64,000 bases of DNA from Dysidea avara (taxonomy: Eukaryota > Porifera > Demospongiae > Dictyoceratida > Dysideidae), in the NCBI RefSeq assembly GCF_963678975.1, contig NC_089276.1, forward strand, positions 1,054,001 through 1,118,000, read 5' to 3'. The notes under the pieces are model-generated. The model searched no databases and was not told the DNA's origin. It saw nothing but the letters and a program-made list of their open reading frames with translations. Below are positions 1 through 11,292 of this stretch, piece by piece (the stretch's first letter is position 1; every line of letters starts with the position of its first letter). A program made the translations under genes and the position numbers.

Positions 1-831
1 GTCCTTGATTAGCTATATAGCTAGCTATTAGTAATGCTTCTGTTGCCAGTAAGTAATTTCAGTACAGTATGTATGTAGCATTGATCACTAGCCTAATGAT
101 CAGATATACCATAGCTTTAAACTTTCCTAACAATTCAGATGTAGTTCTCTAATGATTAGTCTAGTAACTCTTCTAGTGGATCTAAACTTGGACTTCCTTA
201 TCACTGATCACTGATATACTGACTTGAAATCCGGTAACGTTTGGTGAGCTCAAACTTCAACTTTTCCATGGTTACATAATTGCAAGTATGGTCCTAAATT
301 AGCAAGTGCATGACATCCCTTAGTTAAAACATTAACTTAGCTTTCCCACATGATCACTGAAAAACACTAGCCTGGAGCACTCAACAATTCAACTCAAAAC
401 TTTGACAGCTACTTTACTCAAGGTTTACTGTATAGAAGGCTGGAAACGTATGCATATATAGTTGGCTAAGACTTCACATTTGAAAGAGTTTCTGATGATG
501 TGTTAATATAGCTTTGGATTATTATTAGCTAGCTAATAAATAATAATTTCCTGACATAGCTAATGAAACATTTCATTTGTAAAGCAAAAGTAACTACATG
601 AGCAGACCTTTCCTTAGTGTTAGCTACACATTGTTGTGCTCAGCAGTGTAGCTAGCCATCAACAATTTTTCTGGTGCATTTTGTAAAAGCATAATTAACT
701 ACTTATGTTATAAGAATGTTGGTTAAGCTTGGTTGTAAACTCAATATGAAATGGGTAAATTGAGCAAAATTAATAACATTACAGTATTACTGGTGTATAT
801 GTAAGAGTCTATAATAGTCCTGAAGTCCTGA
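1..831. other. Left flank, no gene seen
   Basis: AT-rich sequence with frequent TAGCTA-type words. I see no long open frame, splice-bounded exon, RNA gene or recognisable repeat. It lies outside the triplicated unit. Confidence 0.5.
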
Positions 832-901
832 TCATCCGCCCGCCCGCATCCTTTTGTTGGCTAGGGAGTGACCAGAAACTAAGGTATGACTTGGAGTGGC
901 C
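832..901 (-). mobile_element. Harbinger-type MITE, terminal fragment
   Basis: The sequence ends in a terminus ('gaccagaaact...ttggagtggcc') matching the inverted ends of the complete element at 5802-6205, including the adjoining GC-rich 'cgcccgcccgcatcc' motif. It is followed by TAA at 902-904. Only one end is present. The flank to the right is part of a hAT MITE, entered at a different point from the nested insertion in copy 1. Confidence 0.65.
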
Positions 902-1215
902 TAATCTCGTTAGTTATCCTCTGAGTAACGCCTAGCTACAACGAAGTAACGAGGCCTACTGAATGAAGCTTATTCATCAGCTTCTTACTTATAACCAAAA
1001 TTTGCATATTGTCCAACAATGCAATCATGTCACGTGATAAGGTGATAGTTTCACACGTAACAGCTTAAGGCTGTGGACACAAAGTAATATAATATGTAAT
1101 ATTATTACAGTTACTTTATTTTATGGGTAATATGTAACTGTAACTAAATAGTTCAGTTGCAAGTAATATGTAATATGTAACTAGTTACTTTTACAAAGTA
1201 ACTTGCCCAACGCTG
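902..1215 (+). mobile_element. hAT-type MITE, right part
   Basis: Closely matches the right half of the elements at 5729-6662 and 40637-41163: the 'gagtaacgcctag' stretch, the 'tcatgtcacgtgataaggtg' stretch and the repeated 'gtaatatgtaac' block. It ends in 'cccaacgctg', one base off the family terminus. The left half is missing, replaced by the Harbinger-type fragment at 832-901. Confidence 0.8.
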
Positions 1216-1294
1216 CAAATAAGGTACACGTTTACGCTTTACAGTGTTGTTTTATGTGCTGCTGTGAATCCTCGCGTGAATCTTAAGCTATAGT

Positions 1295-1374
1295 TGTGAT
1301 GGTTGGGCAAGAAACTGTGATGGTTGGGCACTCCAAACTGTGATGGTTGGGCAAGAAACTGTGATGGTTGGGCA
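1295..1374 (+). repeat. Short minisatellite, 4 units
   Basis: Four copies of 'tgtgatggttgggca' separated by 5-9 bases. Directly after it, around 1394-1411, lies 'ggctacgcccctgg', which resembles one terminus of a CAGGGGCG-type hAT MITE without a visible partner. Confidence 0.85.
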
Positions 1375-1683
1375 AATGCCCTCCCATGCCCACCCTTGGC
1401 TACGCCCCTGGCTATAGCTACATTAGGAAATGTGTGGTGAAAACTTCGATGAATAAAAAATAAAATTTGAACAAAAAGGAGATCAAGATCTTGTTAGTTA
1501 CTAAAGGTATCATCAGTCATACTGTGGTGTGCTGCCATGATTGCTACATATCACCGATACCTACATCCTCCCTCCTGTCTCCCTTTTGTCTGTTTACATT
1601 ACATACGTATGTGCACACTGTTAACGCACAGTTCCAATTAGTTCTGATTGGTTAAATTTTGTCACTGATCAATAGACAGTCAT

Positions 1684-4600
1684 TATCACATCTGTTGCCA
1701 GGATGCTACAAAGAGTAGTTGTTTAAGGGGGAATTAACTTTGTCAGTGAATCAGGTATTACAAGGTGGAAAGACTTTTCCCATTACTAATTGAAAAAGAC
1801 TAGGTTATCTTTAACTGTTTTTGCTGTCATGATTTCCCCCCAATGGAGGTGCCATAGCTGAATGGAAATTCTAATGGAGCAATTTGGCTAACACTGGTGT
1901 TGTGTAGCATTGTAATGAACCCAGTAGTGATTGCCAAGAAATCCTTATCATATTTTGTGAAAACTTCCCAAGATCAATGATAGCCTGTAACTTCTTGTGT
2001 ACACTCACCCTGAGAAGAATTGATGTAAATCTATACACACTGCATGAGTAGTGCTTGTTATGTGCGGTAATGTCTGTTATATATGTATGTATCTTCCCTG
2101 GTACTGATGAATGAAGCACACTGACTCTTTTAGCATTTGTAATATTACTGTGTCAAGCTCAACTACAGAATATTGTTAACAACCTACCATTACTCTACAA
2201 ATACAGCCATATTGGGGAGGTTATACTATAGTGTATTAGTGTCATAGGTAGTTATGTACATTAGAAAGTCTGAAACCATATATGGGATATAACCAGCTTC
2301 AGTGTCTTAGTTATTTATTGATACTTGTTGTCATCAGCTTTGCCTCAGACTTGTTCCAATAGCTAAGATATAAGTATTGGTATTCTACTTGTACTCAACT
2401 ATAACTGATTAATTGCAGCACCCATTGAAGCACTGTCCCTTCATAAATACACCATCCACAGACAGGCATGGTCAGCATAGGTTTAATTATCACAGAAGGT
2501 GGCAGAGTTTGAACAAGTTGTTTGCCCATCACCACAAGGCCTCTTGTCTTCTGTGAAACTTGTTTAATGATATAAAACCTAGCGCTAGTGTAAGTGGGAC
2601 AAATATCTAAAAGAGCCAAAAATGCCAATCTCAACATTATGAGTCAATTTTCAGGCAACACAAATACCAGCTGACCACACTAAGAAGGCCACATAAGTAA
2701 GGAAATGTTAAACACTATCACTTTACCAGCTGGGTATTGTGAAGGGGAACACAGAGGGGATTTTGCGGTCAGCAAAGTCTGACCTAACACTCACATGCAC
2801 ACTATGAACTACATAACCACATAGTATACAAAGACTGACAAACATGTACCTATATATCAGTACTTCTTTTACTGCATAAGTGTCTAGCTAGGATGGATTG
2901 CAATGAAAAATTATGTACAAACATTTTTGGCATAAATTAATACACTATGCAAGGCAATCATAAAATGCGTTGTCTGCTTTAAACTTTGTCCAGTCATTTT
3001 ATGCACACAAACAATATGCAAATAATTAGCTATGCTTGACAACATTAATTTAATATTTCTGCTATTAATCCGAAGTCGTATAGCCTTTTACAATGTTGTG
3101 TAGTAGATGTTCACACTCCTATACAGCCTCTGATACAGCTATGTACATATGTAAGTTGCTTTGGCACATTATACATTGGGAAATTATAGGGTTTCCTTAA
3201 TAACAATGTCAATTGATTGTCCAAAGCAACTTTAAATTACTGAAGTATATTTTGTAAACAGTGAATTATACCTATGGCTGCACATGTATTACATTTTTAT
3301 TATTGATATACTGTTGTAGATTTAGCTACATACATTGCAGGAGATAAACTAATCCAGTTGGTGACAGTTTCCTTTTAACAATGCATGAAAAATTACATAT
3401 TGAGAACCTTAACATTAATTATGCTTGTTTGTTTGATTGTGCTGGGCAGTCACTTATGGATCATATACATGCATTCCCATGTATATAGGGCAATTAAATA
3501 GCTTGTGAACAAATAGAATGTAGCATAAAGTGAAGTTGCCCCAATGGTATACAGTTACTAACAGTACATCTTTTTTCAGTAGTGTACATATATACTGTTA
3601 GCCTAAATATTTTAAGGGAATACAAGTTTTGCTGATTTCAAGGGTGAAAATTTTGTCCTTGAAATATTTGCACTTTACATTATAGTCTATTACATTTTGT
3701 AACTGTTTGAAAATTCACAACAAAATTTTTAAACAAAATTTCTCCCTCAAAAATATTGCCCATCGAAATATTTAGGCTATGTATATATGGTACAGTACAA
3801 AGCACAACATGTACACCTGTCATGTTTTGTTAGGTCTGTACCTAGTAATCACTATGGAGTACTCTATGTTGCTTTTGTATATTGTGGTCTCAGCTGAGTC
3901 AAGCTGACTGATAAGCCTCTCTGCTACATATGCAAGAAAACAATAATGTTGCATCCAAGACAGACACACCATTTTATCTTGTTCACTTTATTGTAATGCT
4001 ACTTCACTGTGAAAAGGCTATAAACCTTGTTAATGAAGGCATAGGTCAAGATTTTAAAGACAAAAAAATGTTGTCGAATACAGAAAATCTGACGTGGCTC
4101 AATCCTCCATCAACATGCATGTGATAAATTAGCTATAGTCACAACAGCTGAGATGTGAAGCCTTCCATACATATATATGAATTACTCTCGCTAAAAAGGA
4201 GTTTTAACATAATTGCCATATCCCACTTGGAACCCAACATAAAGAGCTGTGAAAGCAGTCAACTTCACTGCAGCAGTAAAACTGCAATATAGTCTGACCA
4301 TGATGGTTATTTTGCTCTAGCTAAGGACAGGTAGAATATAAATTTTATACCATGCAGTTCAGATGGCTATAGCTATATAGCTGCACTGAACAGTTTTCAC
4401 ATATATACTGCAGAGCCCATGCGTACTGACATTAAATGTAATGTTATTCATAGCAATGAGTAACACAACTATTTCTCTTTGATGAGGAAATTTGAATTCA
4501 ATATGGATATTACATCATTTAGTTCCATGATACACTGGAATATGTTCCACCTTGATGATGGAAACTGAAAACTGTTTAAGTCTAATAATTATCAGTTGTT

Positions 4601-5720
4601 AACCAAATAAACTGATAAATCATTAAAGAATTCTGCTTTCCTTGTGACAAATTTTGAACACTGACTCATAATCGAACCTAGTTATAACTTAACCATGCAT
4701 GTGTATGCAATAAAGATTGTGTGTTATAGATGTATAGATGAATGTTTTTCTATAGTAGCTACAAACTGATTTATTATGATTTAGTTTTAGTTCTATACTC
4801 TCAGCCACCTTTAAGGTTTAATTAGCTACACATATCCTATAGAATTGTCTGTAATATTTGTTTGAGCACCCTATAGTGTTGGTTTTATAGTAAGTTATAT
4901 GTTGTATGTCCAGTTTACTATAGTGTAAGAGTTAACACCATTCAAAGTTGTATTTATTTACCCAACTTCCGAGACAACATTCAGTTACTAAGAGCAATAA
5001 AAATAGCAGTAAATCTATACTTGGCTCTTATTTCTACACAAGAATACTATATACAAAAGAACAAAATCTAATGACACCATTAAAGTACATCACTTGCAGA
5101 CAAGAGCTTCAAAAAAGTGCTAATAACATTGATCTCCATCGTAATATGTAAATGCTCTTCAGGTAAACGTTTGCAGAAAATCTTTCAGCTACATACTCAG
5201 TTTATTGTCATTATTATTTATTTATTAAGGTTTGACAGCACAAGTGCTGAAGGTCTATAGGACACCTGGTCCTACAGCCTGTTTATAAAGTTGTCAGTAT
5301 GTTAGAAAGGTGGAGAAAGGAGAAAATCCATGGAACCTGCAGCCATCTGATTAACCCTCGAATGCTTACAGGAGTCTGTTAGGTGCATGGTCAGGATGTT
5401 TTCTCCTTGTGAATTTCAAGTATTATAATATGCATCCATAGGAACTTTAGAGAGTGACCTCTTATCTCAAAGTACCCCATGTGGTTCTAGTTTTTGAACT
5501 ACTAAATAGTTCAAGAGGTTTTAGTTTAGTCAGTTTTGAACCAAAGGCTGTAAGAATTTTAGTTTAGTTTGAGATTTTGAATTAACCTTTTAGTTCTGAT
5601 TTGCTATAGAGCTAAAATTGCTGCCTTATAAGTACATATATATAATTAGTTCTATAGTCATGCAACACTTGACAACTACAAATCAGAACAACTCTACAAT
5701 AAATTTTGCACTTTGTATAA
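1684..5720. other. Unit left part, no convincing gene
   Basis: No gene could be established. A 64-codon frame beginning at 3930 ('MQENNNVASKTD') recurs at 20581 and 45731, but copy 3 carries an extra A that shifts its end, so it is not counted as a gene. A possible small exon at about 3106-3151 is followed by 'gtaagt' and preceded by 'tgtgtag', without supporting neighbours. The block 1890-2060 is a diverged relative of 8216-8400. Confidence 0.5.
5217..5480 (-). repeat. Dispersed repeat, probable LINE 3' end
   Basis: Begins with an AT-rich 'tttatttattaagg' run followed by 'cagcacaagtgctgaaggtc' and continues to about 5480. The same sequence sits in the unit at 21828-22095 and 46979-47235. 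A diverged extra copy was inserted at 49321-49661 and an interrupted relative lies at about 61260-61455. The AT-rich start read on the minus strand looks like the tail of a non-LTR element; this orientation is inferred. Confidence 0.55.
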
Positions 5721-5728
5721 ACTATTTG

Positions 5729-6662
5729 CAGTGTTGGGAGTAACGCGCTACTTATGTAACGCGTTACGTAATATTATTACTTTTGTGGTGACTATAAGTA
5801 AGGCCACTCCAATTGGTAATTATGTTTCTGGTCCTTTGAAAATCAGTTTTAGGTGCGGGCGGGCGGAATTCAGCAACAAAGCAACAATGAAATAACTGCT
5901 CCATTAGAGTATTTTTGTGATTTACTGACTGTTCTATTACTTGAGTATATCGATCCGTACTATGCACTTCGCCCATTTTCTTCTCGCATTTCTTGCAGGT
6001 TGCAGGTTTTCACTGATAAAATACAAATCATGGCACTTAGATAGTCAGATTTAGCATACTTGTTGCAGCCCAATATTTGTTTCTGAAATCCAGGTTTTTC
6101 AAAAAGCTGATGCGGGCATTTTACCTATGTATTTCTGAAATTTCACATTCTCCAAAAAAGGATGCGGGCGGTGGACCAGAAACATAATTACCAATTGGAG
6201 TGGCCTATAATATAACGAAATACGCTATAAAAAAGGTAATATAACTCAAGTTACTTTACTTACAAATGTAACGCGTTACCTAAGTAATATAGTTAGACTG
6301 TAACGAATCTAATAATACGTAATATTATTACTACAAGTAACGAAGTTACTAATCTCGTTAGTAATCTACTGAGTAACGCCTAGCCACAACGAAGTAATGA
6401 AGCCTACTGAATGAAGCTTATTCACCAGCTTCTTACTTATAACCAAGATTTGCACATTGTCCAACAACGCAATCATGTCACGTGATAAGGTGGTAGTTTC
6501 ACTCGTGACAGCTTAAGGCTGTGGACACAAAGTAATATAATATGTAATATTATTATAGTTACTTTATTTTATGGGTAATATGTAACCGTAACTAATTAGT
6601 TAAGTTGCAAGTAATATGTAATATGTAACTAGTTACTTTTACAAGTAACTTTCCCAACACTG
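5729..6662 (+). mobile_element. hAT-type MITE with nested MITE
   Basis: Terminal inverted repeats are CAGTGTTGGG at the left and CCCAACACTG at the right. A perfect 8 bp target duplication 'actatttg' lies at 5721-5728 and 6663-6670. Copies 2 and 3 have the uninterrupted site (one 'actatttg' near 22335 and 47480), so insertion followed the split of copy 1 from the others. An intact relative without the nested element is at 40637-41163. No coding capacity; the 8 bp duplication and CAG terminus fit the hAT superfamily. Confidence 0.93.
5802..6205. mobile_element. Harbinger-type MITE nested in hAT MITE
   Basis: The outer about 33 bases at each end are perfect inverted repeats of one another, beginning GGCCACTCCAATTGG and running to a 'tttctggtcc' block; subterminal GC-rich 'gcgggcg' motifs follow. 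It is flanked by TAA at the left and TATAA at the right, consistent with a 3 bp TAA duplication plus an extra TA. Relatives are at 36718-37161 and 832-901. Three-base TWA duplications and GGCC termini fit PIF/Harbinger; no transposase is present. Confidence 0.85.
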
Positions 6663-7166
6663 ACTATTTGATTGCAACACTATCTCCCACATCATACCCA
6701 TACCACACACCACACACCCTTATACACTTACATATCCCCTTTCCTAACATAACTCTTCAATGGAGTTGTGCAACCACAGCGATTGGCTAACAATGATGGT
6801 TTGTAAAGAAACTACAGCGTACACACCAGATACTACATACCTACACAATTACAAACATGAGACAAGCTTGAGCAGAGTGGGGAGCCAGCAAAATAATAAG
6901 CTGAACAAAAACATTTAGGACTGCTTGACCCAAACAGATGTGGGAATAAAACCTGGTAGCTTTTTTTTTGACCACCAGGGAAAAACCCTAAATTGCTCCA
7001 CTCTGTTATGTATGTGATTGTAAAAGTCAAAAGTGCAAATCTCATCTACTTCTTATCATCTCTATCTGGAATATAGCTAAGGAAAAAACATGGGAGGTTG
7101 CCAGCCTGTAAACTTACATGTGGCATAGATTGAATTAATGCACACCATTGTACCCTTATATACCCA

Positions 7167-7188
7167 GCGTCACGTGAGGACGTGACGT
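7167..7188. promoter_or_regulatory. Inverted CACGTGA/CRE-like motif, copy 1
   Basis: Two inverted half-sites, GCGTCACGT and ACGTGACGT, are separated by GAGG and preceded by 'cccttatatacc'. The left half contains an E-box CACGTG and both halves contain CRE/bZIP-like TCACGT or ACGTGA cores. The site recurs at 22889-22910, where it is a perfect inverted repeat, and at 47972-47993. Protein binding is inferred only. Confidence 0.4.
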
Positions 7189-8985
7189 TAGCAATTAGGG
7201 TATTCATGTGGGAGCTTATTTTCTGTCTAGTTCACTGTGTTCAACTGCCAGAAAATACATGACCTGATGCATTCTTCACATGTTTCTGACTCCCTGTATT
7301 TTACAGGCTTTAATTAAAGCCTTCTCACAGGTCCCTAGTGGGATAGCATTCACAGATGTATGCGCATATCATGAGTCCAGTTTGATGACTGTTATGCTGT
7401 ACATATATTGTAAGTGGCCATTTGTGTCATTGTCTTCTCTGTGTAACAATACATACACCTTCTATAACATTTCTGTGGTTCATCCCTTTGTGTCATTATC
7501 ACCTACTTATCTACTTTGCTGTTATTATTTGAATTTTGTTATGTCCCATATCAGTTATTTCATTACTTATATGGTTTGCATTCAAAATAGAAAAGTGTTT
7601 CTTTTTGTTGCTTCTGGTGATTTTCGCACAGTCTGACCTCAAAAATGAAAGAAATAAGAGCAAATTTATAATTGAATTGCTTTTAGTGTTCAATATCAGT
7701 GTAGGTTTAACTCCTGTAAATATCCAAAAAGTGGCATGTGACCAAAAATCCCACAATAGACATATTGGATGTGCTACATGCAAGCTGTGATGCTACAAGA
7801 TGTAGAAATCGTTACTAAAATATAACAATTATGATCATCACCCTAAACTGATTATACAATGACTTTTGAACATGGCAAGCTATTCCACTTTGTATTCCAC
7901 TTTGTGTGGATATTTATACACGTCAAAACTACACTGATATCAAACACTAAATTTAAAGCAGTTCAGTAATACAATTAGTACTTGTTTGCTTTATTTTATG
8001 TGAAAATGGATTCTCGAACAATATTGCTGTGTCCATTACTAGATTGTTGTTTCAGTGAATGCATGGGAAATGCTGTCACAGCAATCAGACATCACAAGTT
8101 ATTCAGACTTCCTCTTAATGCTTTTTGTGACTTTATGTCAAATTGTTTCTACTACAACTCCCCTCAACTGGTCTAGACTGACATGAGCAGGGTATAGACT
8201 GTCAATAATGAAGTGATTTGGCTAACACTATTGTGTCATATTAAATATTAAACCTAACAATTATATATTGGCAGGAAATCAGTATCAAAATTTCAAAAAT
8301 CCCACCATCATACATGCTTTCATGAAGTGGTTAATGGTGGCCTGTAACTTATGTGTACACCCAATTCTGAGAATTGATACAAATCTATACTTATAAATTG
8401 GATCATTTGAGGACATTATTAGCCACTGTAACAATGATATAAAAGCTATGTTCCTGGAAGATGTAGCAGTGTCACATCTGTAAGAAAATATCCCTTGCTT
8501 AGTAAGCCATGTAGCTATTGTAGCCAAACATTTTGAGTAATGATCTAGCTACACAGTGTAATAAATTGTCAGAGATTGTCATTGTAATTTGATACTGAGA
8601 AGGATTAATAAGGGATTTCCTTGTGGTTTTACCTTCCTGTAACCACACAGGAAGTTACTTCATAATGCAACACTAAATGTTTTATATTGTGATATGGATG
8701 GTCATACTTCATGCTTTGTTTGCATATAAAATATTCAGTTTTCAATGGATAAATAAGTAAGTGTAGTTTAAAGTTAATACCTTTTCATTTCATAATGAAA
8801 ACATTGAGTTCATCATGTTCCAACCTTTAATTGATTTAGTAACAAGAATTATTATAAAGTATGTGAATGTGTCTGTGCATTTGTGTGCATATGTGCATGC
8901 CACCTGTATGTGTGTCTGTATATACGCATGTAGGATAGTATTGGATGCAGTGAATGTGCATGTGCATGTACATATATGTATGGTG

Positions 8986-9018
8986 TTTGTGTGTGTGTGT
9001 ATGTGTGTGTGTGTGTGT

Positions 9019-9081
<63 letters not shown>
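8986..9081. repeat. (GT)n microsatellite, copy 1
   Basis: A near-pure GT dinucleotide run with a few GTAT interruptions. The equivalent tracts in copies 2 (24688-24779) and 3 (50116-50247) differ in length and interruption pattern. Long VCVCV or HTHTH frames here are artefacts of the repeat. Confidence 0.97.
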
Positions 9082-9082
<1 letters not shown>

Positions 9083-11292
9083 AAGAGTGTACTAACCTGT
9101 TTTGTGTGGTGTGTTGTGTGTATGTACTTTTGCGTACGCACATGGTAGTTGTGCTGCTGCTGCTGCTATATGGCCCCATGCACAATATCCCCTCCAAGTA
9201 TCATACAGTTGCACATACAGGAAGTCCCATTCTGTACTATGATTATGATTAAGATTAATTTTAGGGTTGAGGCCAAAAAGCCTGTACACCCATTCATTTA
9301 CATATATAAGTCCTATCTACATGGAATTGTATTAGCTAACACCGATATATAATTATTATGGGTTTTAGATGTCTGGTTTAGAATAAAGCACATGCAGTTC
9401 CAGTCTTGTACAGTTCCCTATGCTCTGCACCTGTTTGGGAGTACTTCTGATCATTTTCTTTGTGGCTTGTGAGTCATGTAATATTTCATTTTATTATGCA
9501 TGATCGAATAGCATGTCATTTCACAATTATGCCATATGGAGTAAAGAACAAATCTTTTATAGCGTCAATTATGTTATCACAAATTATGGGAGAGCAATGT
9601 GGTTTGGTGGTGGTACTATCAGCATGTTTTGGCTAATGACAGAGAATCAAGGGATTGCCCTGATGGGAAATCTGCCATCCATACATGGAATTACTATAAT
9701 TGGTTCATCCTTCTTTTCTGACAGTTCATCCTCCATTTTCAATTGTAGATGTTGCAATGCAGTATTGATGATTAACATATTCAACAGGTTACATTGCTAC
9801 TGTGGTTGTCCCTTCCATTGTGTTAACCATTGTTGCTATGTATTCAGGGGGTTTAAGATATATTTTGATTGCAGATGGCTGTAGCAATCACATTAATTTG
9901 ATAACTGTTTTTATGTATTACTTGCAGTGTCCATGTATGTCAAATAAGGCAAAGGCATTATTGTCACATCTCATCATGTTGCCAACTCATTACAATGTAC
10001 AGTAGATTGTGTTACATGTACCCAAACAGTTAATCTGGAGCTTTGTGTGAATGTATATATCTCAAATATTTTGTGCTGTTGTTACGTACTCTTATCTGTA
10101 GAGATGAATATACTTTTAGTGTGTACACATAAAATACTGTTTATTGAACTAGCTACATATACACATGTTGTAAACAGCATCCTGAAAACACCCATAGCTA
10201 ATACCATATCAAAATTCTTTCACTGTATATACGTATCAACTTTTCAGTTACCTCGATTTCCTTTCCTATCCTCTTTAAGTTGCCCCCTAGTAACCTTTCA
10301 ACACTGTTGATTCCCTTTTGCACAGGATGGTTGTCTCAATACTACTCATTATAGTGAAACCAGGTCACTGTGTAAGAAGATCACTTTAAAACTGGTCCGT
10401 CCCCAGGTGTAGCCATGACGTGTGTGCAAAGTGACCTCCTGCTTAATGTCAGATTTCTCCCTCTCTCTCTTAACGTATATATTTCAATACGCACATGGCT
10501 TCTCTAACTGTTTGATAATTCACATGTTGGCAATACTCTACATTGTCATCGTGTCATAAATTTCATATTCACGGTGCTATAAACTTTGTACACTTTTAAT
10601 GAAGACAACTTAACTTATTACTGGATGTACTTTAATGATTTAATTTCAAACTACATTTTATGTGCTTAAAATACTAAGTTCTTACATGTACGTATTTACC
10701 ACCTAAAAGTTATATATCACTAATAATTTTACCTGTGATTATGGGTAGCTTATAAGGCACATAATTAATGTTTCGTCATGTATGCTGATTACTTGTCAAT
10801 TGTGATAAAATGTTGAGACAATTCTACCAGCAAGCATATTGAATTAGTCATTGTTCCCTCTGTCCCTTGTGTGTAATTCAATTATAAAGTTTTATTTTGT
10901 ATGCCTCTGTATAGGAAATTTCTGTTTCTGTTGTGTACTGATTATGACATGATCCTTTCAACGTGCAACTATATACACACAAATACGTGCACACTTTGTG
11001 TTTAGTGACAATTGTTGCTTTGGCCAGTCAACATTCATTTTCCCTTTCCTTTTGTGATCGTTTTGATATCAACAAGCTCTTATTATTGCTAATTATATTA
11101 TCTCCTTGAACTTGTTTATGTCAATCAGACAATTGATAGTACAGTAGTATTTTAATCAGTAGTAATAAATGAATTATTCATTTTGGCTAATGATTATCTC
11201 GCACAAACATATCACATGCACATAAAGTATCTATAAGTGAATTTTTATCAGACTTAAAAGTGATTTGGAGTGGTTAATAATTTTGTTTACAG

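Larger units (their letters stand above)
6671..11292. other. Unit middle, orphan splice-bounded frames
   Basis: No complete gene was established. Candidates seen: 7331-7409 (26 codons plus one base between 'ccttctcacag' and 'gtaagt'), an exon-like stretch from 10326 after 'cccttttgcacag' beginning DGCLNTTHYSET, and a hydrophobic stretch near 9796-9850 after 'attcaacag'. None chain together convincingly, and copy 3 has a frameshift in the 10326 candidate. Also holds a (GT)n tract and an inverted-repeat motif at 7167-7188. Confidence 0.4.

Noticed and set aside
3930..4124. 64-codon frame MQENNNVASKTD, repeated at 20581 and 45731
   Set aside because: An extra A in copy 3 shifts the last third of the frame, several copy differences are replacements, and no splice-compatible neighbour was found.
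8790..9252. Long frames encoding HTHTH or VCVCV stretches at the (GT)n tracts, here and at 24492-24990, 49915-50463 and 62264-63147
   Set aside because: They are created by dinucleotide repeats, which are open in several frames on both strands. No splice or domain evidence.
9513..9884. 123-codon frame with a hydrophobic stretch (VVVPSIVLTIVAMYSGG in an alternate frame)
   Set aside because: It resembles a membrane exon, but no compatible donor or neighbour exon was found, and copy 2 has a 7-9 bp deletion that changes the upstream part.
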